A stretch of 64,000 nt of DNA from Sphingomonas sp. H160509 (GTDB lineage Bacteria; Pseudomonadota; Alphaproteobacteria; Sphingomonadales; Sphingomonadaceae): the NCBI RefSeq assembly GCF_024124765.2, contig NZ_JAMXSR020000002.1, positions 581,001 to 645,000 on the forward strand, in the 5' to 3' direction. The translations under genes were made by a program, and so were the position numbers. The notes below the pieces were generated by a model. It saw only the letters and a program-made list of their open reading frames with translations. It was not told the origin of the DNA and ran no database searches. Shown one piece after another: positions 34,541 to 44,370 of the stretch. The stretch's first letter is position 1. The number at the start of each line of letters is the position of its first letter.

Positions 34541-35636
34541 CTATCGGTGCGTCCACATCTCGGGATGCGCGTCGATATAGCCGGACAAGGCGGTCGTGAT
34601 CCGCGCATCGTCGGCGGTCGACGGATGCGAATGGCACCCCGTGAACGCGAGCCCGGTGACGGGCACGAACGCGATATTGCGCTGCCCTTCCGCCTTCAAA
34701 CGCGCGGCGACCTTGCCCACCTCCGCCGCGATCTCGCCCCCGGCCATGTCGGTCGCCCACAGGACGACATGCGCGTCCGGATCGCGGGCCCGGAGGCGTT
34801 TGACGAAATCGACATACCGCTGCTCGTAATCGGCATGGAGCGCCTCGCGCGTCTTCCACGGCTCGCCGGGGTGGAGCGGCGTCGTGAAGTCGTTGGTACC
34901 AAGCGCGATCACGAACAGGCGCGGGTGCCACGCCGGATCGACGTAGCGCGTCGCCTTGTCGAACAGCGTGAAGGGATAGGCGACGGTAAGCGTGTCGGCC
35001 GCCATGCCATTGTAATTGCGGACGATCCCGCGACCCGAGATAGCGTTGACCTGATAGTCCGCCCCGTATCGCCTCGCGGCCAGCGCGGGCATGGCTTGCG
35101 AGGTGTCGGTGGTCGCCCACACCTCCGCTTCGGTGCAGTCGCGCTTGGTCGAGACGTTACCATAGCCGACCGTGTGGGAATCGCCGATAAACTCGATCTG
35201 CCGCGCTCGGGCAGGGGCGGGCAACGCGCGCGTTCCGGGCGCCGCATAAAATCCGGCGAAGACGGTCGGTGCAGCCTGGCTCTCGCTGGCGACGTCGACG
35301 CGTATTGCGTGACGCCCGTCGGCGAGGCCGGTGACGCGGTAGAGCCCTGGCTTGGGCTTGAAGAGCGTCGTCGGGGGAGGATGCGTCCACGGTGATACGC
35401 AGGATGACATCCCCGACGCCGATCTTCAGCAGGATGCCTGCGCCCCGAAAATTCGCTTCGAAATAGGTGCCCGGCCATTGGCGTCGATAACCGTCCAACG
35501 TCCGCTCGACCCGGCCGCCGATATGCATCGGAAGCGCGGCGCCGGGCTTGCTCGATACCGCGGTGACGGTGATCGGCGTCGCGACCGCCGACGTCGACAA
35601 CAACGCTGCACCGAGCAGGCCCAGGACCGTACGCAT
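34541..35636 (-). CDS. SGNH carbohydrate esterase, CE2-like (frame broken)
   Basis: About 364 residues: signal peptide (MRTVLGLLGAALLSTSAVA), an N-terminal jelly-roll typical of CE2 acetyl esterases (MHIGGRVERTLDGYRRQWPGTYFEA), then the SGNH hydrolase domain with GDSHTVGYGN (nucleophile Ser), NAISGRGIVRNY (Gly block), ALGTNDF (Asn block) and the C-terminal HSHPS His. CE2 enzymes remove acetyl groups from plant glycans such as mannan and xylan. The frame shifts at the G5 run 35373-35377; removing one base joins RITVDASS to PTTLFKPKPG. GGAG eight bases before ATG 35636 sets the start; a TGATG overlap with the GH5 stop at 35672 offers an alternative. Confidence 0.8.
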
Positions 35637-35671
35637 ACCATGTGCTCCAGTTCGATCCGACAAGGCGGGCA

Positions 35672-37024
35672 TCACAACGCCGCCATTGCTGCGGCATGCG
35701 CCCGGATCACGTTTTGCGTCGAGGCGTCGCTGTCGAACACGCCGTACCAACCCTGCGGCTCGTGCGGCGGGTCGCCCATATAGCCGAGGTCGCCGCGCTG
35801 GAACCGGTGATCGGCATGCGGCGTGCGAGCCTCGCCGTTCCACGCCCAGAAGTTCGAGCCCGCGAGCGGTCCGCCGGACTTGGCATCGGCTTCGATCGCC
35901 GCATAGATCTGGCGGTAGAAGCGATCCTTATACACCGTCGTGATGGTCGGATCATAGGCGGTCTTCCCGTCGCGCGGGTAACCGAACTCCTCGATCACCA
36001 GCGGCTTGCCGAGCGTCGTCGCGAGTCGGATATGCGCGTCGATATAGCCGGCGACCTTGGCCGCGCCCGCGTCGTAGGTGCCGGCGAGATCACCTGCGTC
36101 CATCCAGGTCCAGTTGTTGGGCCAGATATGCGTCGTGAGGTAATCGATCGACGGCGAGCGGTGCGCGGCGAGTACGACGTCCTCGCGCTCGATCGAACCC
36201 TTTTGAGTCCCTCCGAACCGGTCGAGACGAGGTGGTTGGGATCGAGCATCTTGATATACCGCGCGGTCTGATCGATCCAGCGGTAGAAAGCGGGCAGGTT
36301 GGGTATGGCTACCGCAGCGCCGCCGCCCGGACGCGGCTCGTTCGCCAACTGCCACGCCATGATCGTCGGATCCGCGGCGTAGGCGACGCCCGTCACGGTG
36401 TTCGTCCGCGAGACGACCGCGCGGATATAGTCGCGGTACATCGCCTGCGCCCGGCCGTTGGCATAGAACGCGGCGTTCCAGTCGGCGAACTCGGGCCACG
36501 GATGTGCAGAGTCGTTCATGTTGATGTACTTGCCGCCGTTGACCCACGACAGATACGTCATCATTCCGCCCGACCATTCCCAGAAGTTGGTCAGGTAGAT
36601 CACGCCGGTCATGTCGCGCTTCGCCATCTCGGCGAGCATCCAGTCGAGGCCCTTGAGCAGATCCCTCGTTGTAGGTCGCGGTCTTGTCGCGGAAGCCGGG
36701 CGTGATCGAGTTCTTCAGCGGCGACATTTCGGCCGAGCCGAGGATGCGCAGGTTGCGCACGCCGAGCGCCTTCAAGCGGTCCAGTTCGCGGCCGAGACGC
36801 GCGCGGTTGCCGTATGCGGTCTCCGCGCCGAGCCACGCGCCGTACCAGATGTTGGCGCCAGCATAGCGGTAGGGCTTGCCGCCGCGCCGGAATTGGGTTC
36901 CGTCGACCGTGACGAAGGCCGGCATTGCTGGCAATCCAGTCAGCCGACCGTTGTTCGTGCAGCCAGCGGCCAGGGCAACGCCCCCCAGCAACGCCGCACG
37001 TCGACCGATCATCGCGTCGTCCAC
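35672..37024 (-). CDS. GH5 mannanase-like glycoside hydrolase, lipoprotein (frame broken twice)
   Basis: About 450 residues. N-terminus RRAALLGGVALAAGC combines a twin-arginine pair with a lipobox (LAAGC), so the protein is probably exported folded and lipid-anchored. The domain resembles GH5_7 endo-beta-1,4-mannanases: FRRGGKPYRYAGANIWYG, LGVRNLRILGSAE, WQLANEPRPGG with the acid/base Glu, and LVIEEFGYPRD with the nucleophile Glu. Two frame breaks are seen, one at 36663-36665 (one base too many; EDLLKGLDWMLAEM restored) and one around 36198-36204 (near LVSTGSEGLK). Start GTG 37024 has GGGGGG upstream; ATG 37012 is possible. With the esterase it forms a plant-mannan unit. Confidence 0.8.
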   Translation of the reverse strand: MDDAMIGRRAALLGGVALAAGCTNNGRLTGLPAMPAFVTVDGTQFRRGGKPYRYAGANIWYGAWLGAETAYGNRARLGRELDRLKALGVRNLRILGSAEMSPLKNSITPGFRDKTATYNEGSAQGPRLDARRDGEARHDRRDLPDQLLGMVGRNDDVSVVGQRRQVHQHERLCTSVARVRRLERRVLCQRPGAGDVPRLYPRGRLADEHRDGRRLRRGSDDHGVAVGERAASGRRRCGSHTQPARFLPLDRSDRAVYQDARSQPPRLDRFGGTQKGSIEREDVVLAAHRSPSIDYLTTHIWPNNWTWMDAGDLAGTYDAGAAKVAGYIDAHIRLATTLGKPLVIEEFGYPRDGKTAYDPTITTVYKDRFYRQIYAAIEADAKSGGPLAGSNFWAWNGEARTPHADHRFQRGDLGYMGDPPHEPQGWYGVFDSDASTQNVIRAHAAAMAAL

Positions 37025-37292
37025 GCCATCCCCCCTTCATACCGCCACCGCGTGAGCGTCCCCGCCGAACAATCGTCGACCGGTCGGGTTGCCCAGCGCC
37101 AGAGCCCTCGTCTTTAGGTTTGCATGACGCGGCGCGCTACCAGGATTTATCATACTTGAAGTCGAACACGTCGGATGTTCGCGCTGGGGGGATGATGCAC
37201 CTGCATTCCTTGCATCCCAATCGCACCAGAACGCGTTTGTCCTCTGCCGTCTCGCTAGCCGAGTTGGGTCGCCATCACTGCCGGAGTTGCTC

Positions 37293-39042
37293 ATGTCCAA
37301 GACCATCATCGCCGACCTGTTTGCCGAGACGCTGCACTTGGCAGGCGTCGAGCGGATCTACGGTGTCGTTGGCGATAGCCTCAACGGCTTGACCGACAGC
37401 TTGCGGCGACAGGGCAAGATCGAGTGGATCCACGTTCGCAACGAGGAGGCCGCCGCCTTTGCGGCGGGTGCGGAAGCGCAACTAACGGGCAAGCTCGCGG
37501 TGTGTGCCGGGTCTTGCGGCCCCGGCAACATGCACCTGATCAACGGACTCTACGACTGCAACCGGACGCGCGTGCCGGTGTTGGCGATCGCGGCGCAGGT
37601 GCCAAGCGGGGAGGTGGGCTCGAACTATTTCCAGGAGACGCGGCCGGAAGCGCTGTTCCGCGAATGCAGCGTCTATTGCGAGACGATCTCCGATGCCGAC
37701 CAGATGCCGCGGACGCTGGAAACGGCGATCCGGGCGGCGGTCGGGCATCGCGGTGTTTCGGTCGTCGCGATGCCGGGCGATGTTGCGTTGCGATCGACGA
37801 CGGGTACGCTGGCACGGTCGAAGGGCGCACTCTTGCCGCCGCCCTCGAGTGACGATACCGGCAGAGGCGGACATCGCCGAACTCGCCGCGCTGTTGAACG
37901 GTGCGCAGAAGGTGACGATCCTGGCAGGGCGGGGGTGCCGCACCGCGCATGCCGAGCTCGTCACGCTCGCTGGCGTGCTTCAGGCGCCAATCGTCCACGC
38001 GCTGGGGGGCAAGGAGTTCGTCGAATACGACAACCCCTATGACGTCGGCATGACCGGGCTGATCGGCTTTGCGAGCGGCTACGACGCGATGATGGCGTGC
38101 GACGTACTGTTGATGCTCGGCACGGATTTCCCGTATCGGCGATTCTATCCGGAGAAGGCGAAGGTCGCGCAGATCGACCTGATCCCCGAAAATCTCGGTC
38201 GGCGGACGGCGATCGATATCGGACTGGTCGGCGATGTCGGCGCTACTCTTGCGGCGCTGATACCGCGAGTGAAGACCGGGCGCGATGGCAGCTTCCTCAA
38301 GTCCGCGATCGAGAATTACGCCGAGTCCCGCAAGGGGCTGGACGATCTTGCCGGCGGGACGCCCGGCAGCGGTGTGATCCATCCGCAGCACGTCGCCCGC
38401 GTCCTCAGCGAGCAGGCGGCGGACGATGCGGTCTTCGCCTGCGACGTCGGCACGCCGACCGTGTGGGCTGCGCGCTACCTGAAGATGAACGGGCGGCGGC
38501 GGTTGATCGGATCGTTCAACCACGGATCGATGGCGAACGCGCTGCCGCAGGCGATCGGCGTACAGGCGGCGTACCCGGAGCGGCAAGTCGTGACGCTGTC
38601 GGGCGATGGTGGCCTGGCGATGCTGATGGGCGAGTTGCTGACGGTGCGCCAACTCGGGTTGCCGGTGAAGATCATCGTATTCAACAACGGCACGCTCGGG
38701 TTCGTCGAAATGGAGATGAAGGCGGCGGGCCTCGTCGAGACCGGCGTCGCGCTCGACAACCCCGACTTTGCGGCGATGGCGCGGGCGATCGGGATCCACG
38801 GCGTGCGCGTTACCGATCCGGGTGACGTCGAGGCGGGGATCCGGGACGTCCTCGCGCATCCGGGGCCGGCGTTGCTCGATGCCGTCACCGCGCGCACCGA
38901 GTTGTCGATGCCGCCCAAGATCACGTTGGAGCAGATGAAGGGCTTCACGCTTTATATGGCGAAGGCGATCATCAGCGGGCGCGGGGACGAGGTGGTCGAG
39001 CTGGGCAAGACCAATGTCGGCTTGCTCAAACGTCTGTTCTGA
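37293..39042 (+). CDS. Thiamine-diphosphate-dependent pyruvate dehydrogenase/oxidase (PoxB-like; frame broken)
   Basis: About 583 residues of the acetolactate synthase/pyruvate oxidase family. The N-terminal PYR domain has [16 protein letters not shown] and the catalytic Glu in [14 protein letters not shown]; the C-terminal PP domain has the [20 protein letters not shown] magnesium/ThDP motif. The C-terminus ([19 protein letters not shown]) is like PoxB, which oxidises pyruvate to acetate and CO2 and passes electrons to ubiquinone at the membrane. The frame breaks at 37842-37844; removing one C joins LLPPP to [10 protein letters not shown]. Start ATG 37293 has GGAG six bases upstream. No partner gene is adjacent. 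Confidence 0.85.
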
Positions 39043-39072
39043 GCGAGCCGAGATCGGTCGGTGCCGGGTCCG

Positions 39073-40032
39073 TCAGAGCGAAAGACGGGCCCGCGCCGCG
39101 CGGTATTCACGTTCGAGACGATCGACGCGATCGGCAACGCTCTCGACCTCGGTGACCGCGCCGATGCCCTGGCCCGAGCCCCAGATGTCCTTCCACGCCT
39201 TGGGCTTGGAACCGTTGCCGCCGCCGAAGTCCATCGTCTTGAGGTCGCCCTCGGGAAGGTTGTCGGGGTCCATGCCTGCCGCCTGGATCGACGCGCGCAG
39301 GTAATTGCCGTGTACGCCGGTGAAGAGGTTGGAATAGATGATGTCGGACGCCTTACCGGCGACGATGCCGTCCTTGTACGCCTGATCCGCGTTCGCCTCG
39401 GTGGTCGCGATGAACGGCGAACCGATATAACCGAAGTCCGCGCCCATCGCCTGCGCGGCGAGGACGGCGTCGCCGGTCGCGATCGAGCCCGACAGGGCGA
39501 GCGGGCCGTCGAACCACTGCCGGATTTCCTGGATGATCGCGAACGGCGACAGGCGACCCGCATGACCGCCGGCGCCGGCTGCGACTGCGATCAGGCCGTC
39601 GGCGCCCTTCTCGATCGCTTTGCGCGCGAAACGGTCGTCGATCACGTCGTGGAGCGTGATGCCGCCCCAGCCATGCACCGCGGTGTTAAGGTCTTCGCGC
39701 GCGCCGAGCGAGGTGATGACGATCGGCACCTGCCACTTCGCGCACGTCGCGAGGTCGCTTTCGAGCCGATCGTTGGATTTGTGGACGATCTGGTTGACCG
39801 CGAAGGGGGCTGCCGGGCGGTCGGGATTGGCGCGGTTATGTGCGCTGAGTTCCTCGGTGATGCGGTGCAGCCACTCGTCGAGCATCGCCTGAGGCCGCGC
39901 GTTGAGCGCCGGGAACGAGCCGACGATGCCCGCCTTGCACTGCGCGATCACCAAGTCTGGGCCGGAAATGATGAACAGCGGCGAGCCGATGACGGGCAGG
40001 CGCAGGTTTTTTAGAATGGCGGGTACGGTCAT
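39073..40032 (-). CDS. Nitronate monooxygenase / FMN-dependent 2-nitropropane dioxygenase-like
   Basis: A 319-residue TIM-barrel flavoenzyme. PVIGSPLFIISGPDLVIAQCKAGIVGSFPALNAR is the opening strand and substrate loop; VNQIVHKSNDR, GADGLIAVAAGAGGHAGR (phosphate-binding glycines and the catalytic His region) and ALSGSIATGDAVLAAQAMGADFGYIGSPFIATTEA follow as the FMN phosphate-binding part. Family members oxidise alkyl nitronates or act as NADH:quinone or enoyl reductases. It converges with PoxB and stands alone; the actual substrate is unknown. Confidence 0.85.
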   Translation of the reverse strand: MTVPAILKNLRLPVIGSPLFIISGPDLVIAQCKAGIVGSFPALNARPQAMLDEWLHRITEELSAHNRANPDRPAAPFAVNQIVHKSNDRLESDLATCAKWQVPIVITSLGAREDLNTAVHGWGGITLHDVIDDRFARKAIEKGADGLIAVAAGAGGHAGRLSPFAIIQEIRQWFDGPLALSGSIATGDAVLAAQAMGADFGYIGSPFIATTEANADQAYKDGIVAGKASDIIYSNLFTGVHGNYLRASIQAAGMDPDNLPEGDLKTMDFGGGNGSKPKAWKDIWGSGQGIGAVTEVESVADRVDRLEREYRAARARLSL

Positions 40033-40078
40033 GCCAGTTTTCTAGCGCAACCTATTCGCGCGCGCCAGAGCCGGTTTT

Positions 40079-40117
40079 GCCCTCCACCCAGGCCGCTGAG
40101 GCGGCCGGGTGGAGGGC
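40079..40117. terminator. Strong inverted repeat after the aldehyde oxidase operon
   Basis: GCCCTCCACCC pairs exactly with GGGTGGAGGGC around an inner GGCCGC/GCGGCC stem, directly after the stop of the molybdopterin subunit. There is no T tract, so it may be a stabilising 3' hairpin rather than a canonical intrinsic terminator. Confidence 0.6.
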
Positions 40118-40123
40118 AGGGTA

Positions 40124-42317
40124 TCAGGCCATCTTGCCGATGACCTTGTCGAGGGTCAGCGGGTATTCGCGGACGCGGACGCCGCAGGCGTTGTAGACCG
40201 CGTTGGCGATCGCCGCGCCGACGCCGCACAGGCCGAGTTCGCCAATGCCCTTGGCCTTCATCGGCGAGGACTTCTCGTCGAGTTCGTCCATGAAGAACAC
40301 GTCCTGCATCGGAATGTCGGCATGTGCGGGCACGTGATATTCTGCGAGGTCGTGGTTGACGAAATAGCCGAACCGCGTGTCAACGATCGCGTCCTCCATC
40401 AGTGCCGCACCGACGCCCATCGTCATCGCGCCGATCACCTGGCTCCGCGCCGATTTCGGATTGAGGATACGACCGGCTGCGAACGCGCCGCTCATCCGGC
40501 GGACACGGATCTCACCGGTCGCCGAGTCGACGCCGACCTCGACGAAGTGCGCGCCGAACGTTGCCTGCGCGTACGTCTTGGTCAGGTCGCCGAACTCGAT
40601 CGAGTCCTCCGCCGAGAGGCCGGCATCGCCTGCGGCTTCCGACAGCGAGACGCTGCGGTTGCCCGACTTTACCTTGCCGTCCTCGAACACGACGTCGGTC
40701 GAGTTGAAGCCGAGCTTCTGCGCGACCCGCTCGCGCAACGCCATGCACGCCGCATAGACGCCCGCGGTCGAGCTGTTGCCGCCCCACTGGCCGCCCGAAC
40801 CCGACGAGGCCGGGAAGCTGCTGTCGCCGAGCAGGACGATGACCTTGTCCATCGGTACGCCCATCATCTCGGCCGCAGTCTGCGCGATAATCGTGTAGCT
40901 GCCGGTACCGATGTCGGTCATGTCGGTGGCCACGGTGACGACGCCCTTCTTGTCGATCCCGACGCGCGCGCCTGACTTCATCGTGACGTTGTCGCGGAAC
41001 GCCGACGCCATGCCCATGCCGACCAGCCAGCGGCCGTCGCGGACTTGCCCCGGGACGGGGTTGCGCTTGTTCCAGCCGAAGCGTTCCGCGCCGGTCTTCA
41101 GGCAGCCGACGAGATCGCGCTGCGAGAACTGGCGCGACGGCTTTTCCGGATCTACCTGCGTATCGTTGATGATCCGCAGCTGGACCGGATCCATCTTCAG
41201 CTTCTCGGCCAGTTCGTCCATCGCCGCTTCGAGCGCGAGCAGACCGACCGCCTCGCCGGGTGCACGCATCGCATTGCCCTCGGGGAGATCGAGCACGGCG
41301 AGACGCGTCGCGGTCATGCGGTTCGCACCGGCGTAGAGCAGGCGGGTCGCATTGGGCGCAGTCTCGGGACCGCCGCCGGGCAGATCGCCAGACCAGCTCT
41401 CATGCGCGATCGCGGTGATCTTGCCGTCCTTCTGCGCGCCGATGCGGAGGCGCTGGATCGTCGCGGGGCGATGGGTCGTGTTGTTCATCACCTGCGGACG
41501 CGCGAGCGCCAGCTTCACCGGACGCCCGCCGATCGCACGCGAGCCAAGCGCGGCCATGACCGCATCGCTACGGACCCACAGCTTCGAGCCGAAACCGCCG
41601 CCGACATAGGGCGACATTACGTGGATGCTTTCCTTCGGCAACAGCAGCGTCTCACTCATGTCGCCGACCGCCCAGTTGATCATCTGGTTCGACGTCCACA
41701 AGGTGAGCTTACCGTCTTTCCACGCCGCGGTGGTGGAGTGTGGCTCCATCATCATGTGGCTCTGGTCGGGCGTGGTGTAGCGCTCATCCAGCTTGACCGG
41801 CGCCTTGGCGAACGCACCGGCAAAATCGCCGACGGCGGTGTCGGGCGTGCCGCTCTTCGGCTTGGTCGCCGAGGATTGCGATGCGGCGAGATCGAACCGG
41901 CCGGCGGTGCGCGCGTAGTTGACGCGGAGCAGCTTGGCACCGGCGCGGGCCTGCTCGAACGTCTCGGCGACGACGACGGCGACGGCCTGGTCGTAATGCT
42001 GGACGTCCGGGCCAGCGAGCATCCGCGCAGTGTGGTTCTTGGCTTTGCCGAGCTTGCCGGCATTCTGGTAGGTGACGACCGCGAGCACACCGGGAGCGGC
42101 CTTCGCGTCGGCGTCGTCGATGCTCTCGATCCGGCCCTTGGCGATCGCCGAGCCTACAATGTATCCATAGGCGGCGTTCGGCGCAGCATCGTTGCGCTCA
42201 TAGGCGTAGTGCGCGGTGCCGGTGGTCTTCAGCTTGCCGTCGACGCGGTCGAGCGGCTTGCCGAGCACCTTCATCCGGTCGGTCGGGTTCGCCGTGGCGG
42301 GGGGTATCGAACTTCAT
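40124..42317 (-). CDS. paoC: Aldehyde oxidoreductase molybdopterin-binding subunit (PaoC-like; frame broken)
   Basis: About 731 residues of the xanthine oxidase large-subunit family: GKPLDRVDGKLKTTGTAHYAYE at the N-terminus, SPYVGGGFGSKLW, MRAPGEAVGLLALE and the C-terminal KGIGELGLCGVGAAIANA that carries the catalytic Glu in GxGE. With its two neighbours it matches E. coli PaoABC, a periplasmic molybdenum enzyme with MCD cofactor that oxidises aromatic aldehydes. The true N-terminus MKFDTPATANPTDR starts at ATG 42317 and is out of frame because of one extra base in the G6 run 42299-42304. It begins six bases after the PaoB stop. Confidence 0.88.
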
Positions 42318-42322
42318 GGCGA

Positions 42323-43273
42323 TCAGGCCTTTGCGTCTTCGAACACGGCGCCGATGGTGCGTTCGACCAACGGCAGCTTGAACGCGTTCTGTGATGTGGT
42401 GCGGGCGCCGGCGAGGACTGCCGATGCGGTCGCCCTTGCGCCGTTAGGCATCTGTGCTTCGGCGGCTTCGACGCGCCACGGCTTATGCGCGAGTCCACCG
42501 AAGGCGAGACGGCCGCGACCGCCTGGCTGGATCACGGCGGCAACCGAGATCAGCGCGAACGCGTAGGACGCACGATCACGCACCTTCTGATAGATGTGCG
42601 TCCCGCCGATCGGCTTTGGCAACGTCACCGCTGTGATCAGCTCACCGGGCGCGAGCGACGTCTCGATGTTCGGCGTCGCACCGGGAAGGCGGTGGAAATC
42701 CGCGATCGGGATTGCGCGCGTCTGACCAGCAGAGTTCACCGTCTCGACCGTAGCATCGAGTACGCGCATCGCCACGGCCATGTCGCTCGGGTGCGTGGCG
42801 ATGCACGCCTCGCTTGTGCCCATCACGGCAAGGTTACGATTGAAGCCGCCGATCGCCGCGCAGCCGCTACCAGGCTGACGTTTGTTGCAGGGCTTGGTGG
42901 TGTCGTAGAAATACGGGCACCGTGTCCGCTGGAGGAGATTGCCCGCGGTCGTCGCCTTGTTGCGTAGCTGGCCCGACGCGCCGGACACCAGCGCGCGGCT
43001 GAGTACGCCGTAGTCCTTTCGCACGCGCGCGTCGGCCGCGAGGTCGGTGTTGCGGACGAGCGCACCGACCCGGAGGCCGCCCTCCGACGTCGGCGTGATC
43101 TTGTCGAGGCCGAGGCCGTTGACGTCGATCAGATGCTGCGGCGTCTCGATCTGGAGCTTCATCAGGTCGAGCAGGTTGGTGCCGCCCGCGATGAATTTCG
43201 CGCCCGGCGTACGGACTGCCGCGCTGGCCGCTTCCTTGGCGGAAGTCGCGCGCTCGTAGGTGAAGGCCTTCAT
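42323..43273 (-). CDS. paoB: Aldehyde oxidoreductase FAD-binding subunit (PaoB-like)
   Basis: A 316-residue FAD subunit of the xanthine dehydrogenase type. The FAD pyrophosphate motif is [16 protein letters not shown], then [14 protein letters not shown] and [25 protein letters not shown]. The insert [22 protein letters not shown] with clustered cysteines is characteristic of PaoB, which holds an additional iron-sulfur cluster. [24 protein letters not shown] is the C-terminal barrel. Its start overlaps the PaoA stop by four bases and PaoC starts just after it, so PaoABC is one operon. Confidence 0.9.
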   Translation of the reverse strand: MKAFTYERATSAKEAASAAVRTPGAKFIAGGTNLLDLMKLQIETPQHLIDVNGLGLDKITPTSEGGLRVGALVRNTDLAADARVRKDYGVLSRALVSGASGQLRNKATTAGNLLQRTRCPYFYDTTKPCNKRQPGSGCAAIGGFNRNLAVMGTSEACIATHPSDMAVAMRVLDATVETVNSAGQTRAIPIADFHRLPGATPNIETSLAPGELITAVTLPKPIGGTHIYQKVRDRASYAFALISVAAVIQPGGRGRLAFGGLAHKPWRVEAAEAQMPNGARATASAVLAGARTTSQNAFKLPLVERTIGAVFEDAKA

Positions 43274-43914
43274 GCGGTGCGCTCCGTACCGGCGACGTCG
43301 TGGATCGCGTCGATGATGTTGGCATAGGCGCCACAGCGACAGATATTGCCGCTCATCCGCTCGCGAAGTTCATCGGTCGAGACCGTGGGCTGTGCCGCAA
43401 TATCCCCAGTCACGTGACTGGGAATGCCCGCCTTGATCTCGCCGAGCGTCGCGACCGCCGAGCAGATCTGGCCGGGGGTGCAATAGCCGCACTGATAGCC
43501 ATCATGCTTGACGAACGCGGCCTGCATCGCGTGCAGCTTCTCGGGCGTGCCGAGGCCTTCGATCGTCGTGATCTCTTCGCCTTCGTGCATGACCGCAAGC
43601 GTCAGGCAGCTGTTGATGCGGCGACCCTCGACGATGACCGTGCACGCGCCGCACTGGCCGTGATCGCAGCCCTTCTTGGTGCCGGTGAGCTTCAAATTCT
43701 CACGCAGCGCGTCCAGCAGCGTGGTCCGCGTATCCACGTTGATCTTGGTCGTGCGACCATTCACCTTGAGCGTCACGGGCATGGTCGGCGGGGCCGACTG
43801 AACAGTGCCCTGAGTTTGAGCCTGAGCAGCGGGAGCCGCGACCAACGTAGCCGACGCGACACCGCCGGCGATCACGCCACGGCGCGACACCGGAAAACCT
43901 TCATCCTGATGCAT
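43270..43914 (-). CDS. paoA: Aldehyde oxidoreductase [2Fe-2S] subunit with Tat signal (PaoA-like)
   Basis: A 214-residue iron-sulfur subunit. A Tat signal ([23 protein letters not shown]) exports the folded complex to the periplasm. The plant-type ferredoxin domain has [21 protein letters not shown] and the helical domain has [12 protein letters not shown] and NICRCGAY for the second [2Fe-2S] cluster. First gene of the operon. No PaoD-like maturation chaperone gene follows it within the window. Confidence 0.92.
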   Translation of the reverse strand: MHQDEGFPVSRRGVIAGGVASATLVAAPAAQAQTQGTVQSAPPTMPVTLKVNGRTTKINVDTRTTLLDALRENLKLTGTKKGCDHGQCGACTVIVEGRRINSCLTLAVMHEGEEITTIEGLGTPEKLHAMQAAFVKHDGYQCGYCTPGQICSAVATLGEIKAGIPSHVTGDIAAQPTVSTDELRERMSGNICRCGAYANIIDAIHDVAGTERTA

Positions 43915-44024
43915 ATCAAATCCCTGTATCTGCTAGCGTAACGGGCGAGAGCGGGCAAAGTTGCGCTGCTTCACAATTGGTTCCGTGAATTTTACGTCAT
44001 AAAAATCTGCAATAGGGTATTGAA

Positions 44025-44225
44025 ATGCGGACAGTTTCTTCCAGCGTGTCGGTGCGGCTGTATCACCTCGACGACAGCGGCGAGGGCGGGGCGGCAACGA
44101 CACTGTTCTATGGTCCGCTCGGGGAGGCCCTGACGATCGCAGCGCAGCAGGAAGAGGATGTGCAGGCGGGGCTGTATCTGGCCACGGAGAACGACGTCGT
44201 CGCGTATCTCGATCTGGAGGAGTAG
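44025..44225 (+). CDS. Small hypothetical protein
   Basis: A 66-residue acidic ORF (MRTVSSSVSVRLYHLDDSGEGG...EENDVVAYLDLEE-like) without signal or membrane segment. Codon use looks like its neighbours. It is divergent from the PaoA gene across 110 bases and followed by a palindromic repeat. I do not recognise the family; it may be an uncharacterised conserved small protein of sphingomonads. Confidence 0.5.
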   Translation: MRTVSSSVSVRLYHLDDSGEGGAATTLFYGPLGEALTIAAQQEEDVQAGLYLATENDVVAYLDLEE

Positions 44226-44240
44226 CACTCCCCTTGCAAT

Positions 44241-44366
44241 CCTCCCCCGCGAGGGAGAGGTGGCTGGCGCTTGCCAGACGGAGGGGAGGTAAGGGAAAAC
44301 CTTTGCTCCGTGTCCTCCCCCCTCCGTCACCTTCGGCGACACCTCCCCCTAGCGGGGGGAGGATCG
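44241..44366. repeat. CCTCCCCC palindromic intergenic repeat, copy 2
   Basis: Same architecture as copy 1: left hairpin CCTCCCCCGCGAGGGAGAGG, GGCTGGCGCTTGCC and GGAGGGGAGG/CCTCCCCCCTCC inner parts, right hairpin CTCCCCCTAGCGGGGGGAGG ending in ATCG. It lies between the small ORF and the convergent Lpd gene. Confidence 0.75.
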
Positions 44367-44370
44367 AGTA

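Noticed and set aside
34206..35120. A minus-strand frame over the CE2 esterase
   Set aside because: Frame without motifs; the adjacent frame carries SGNH and GH9 blocks.
41045..42394. A 449-codon plus-strand frame over PaoC
   Set aside because: Low-complexity Arg/Ala/Gly content, no motifs, and it is antisense to the conserved molybdopterin subunit.
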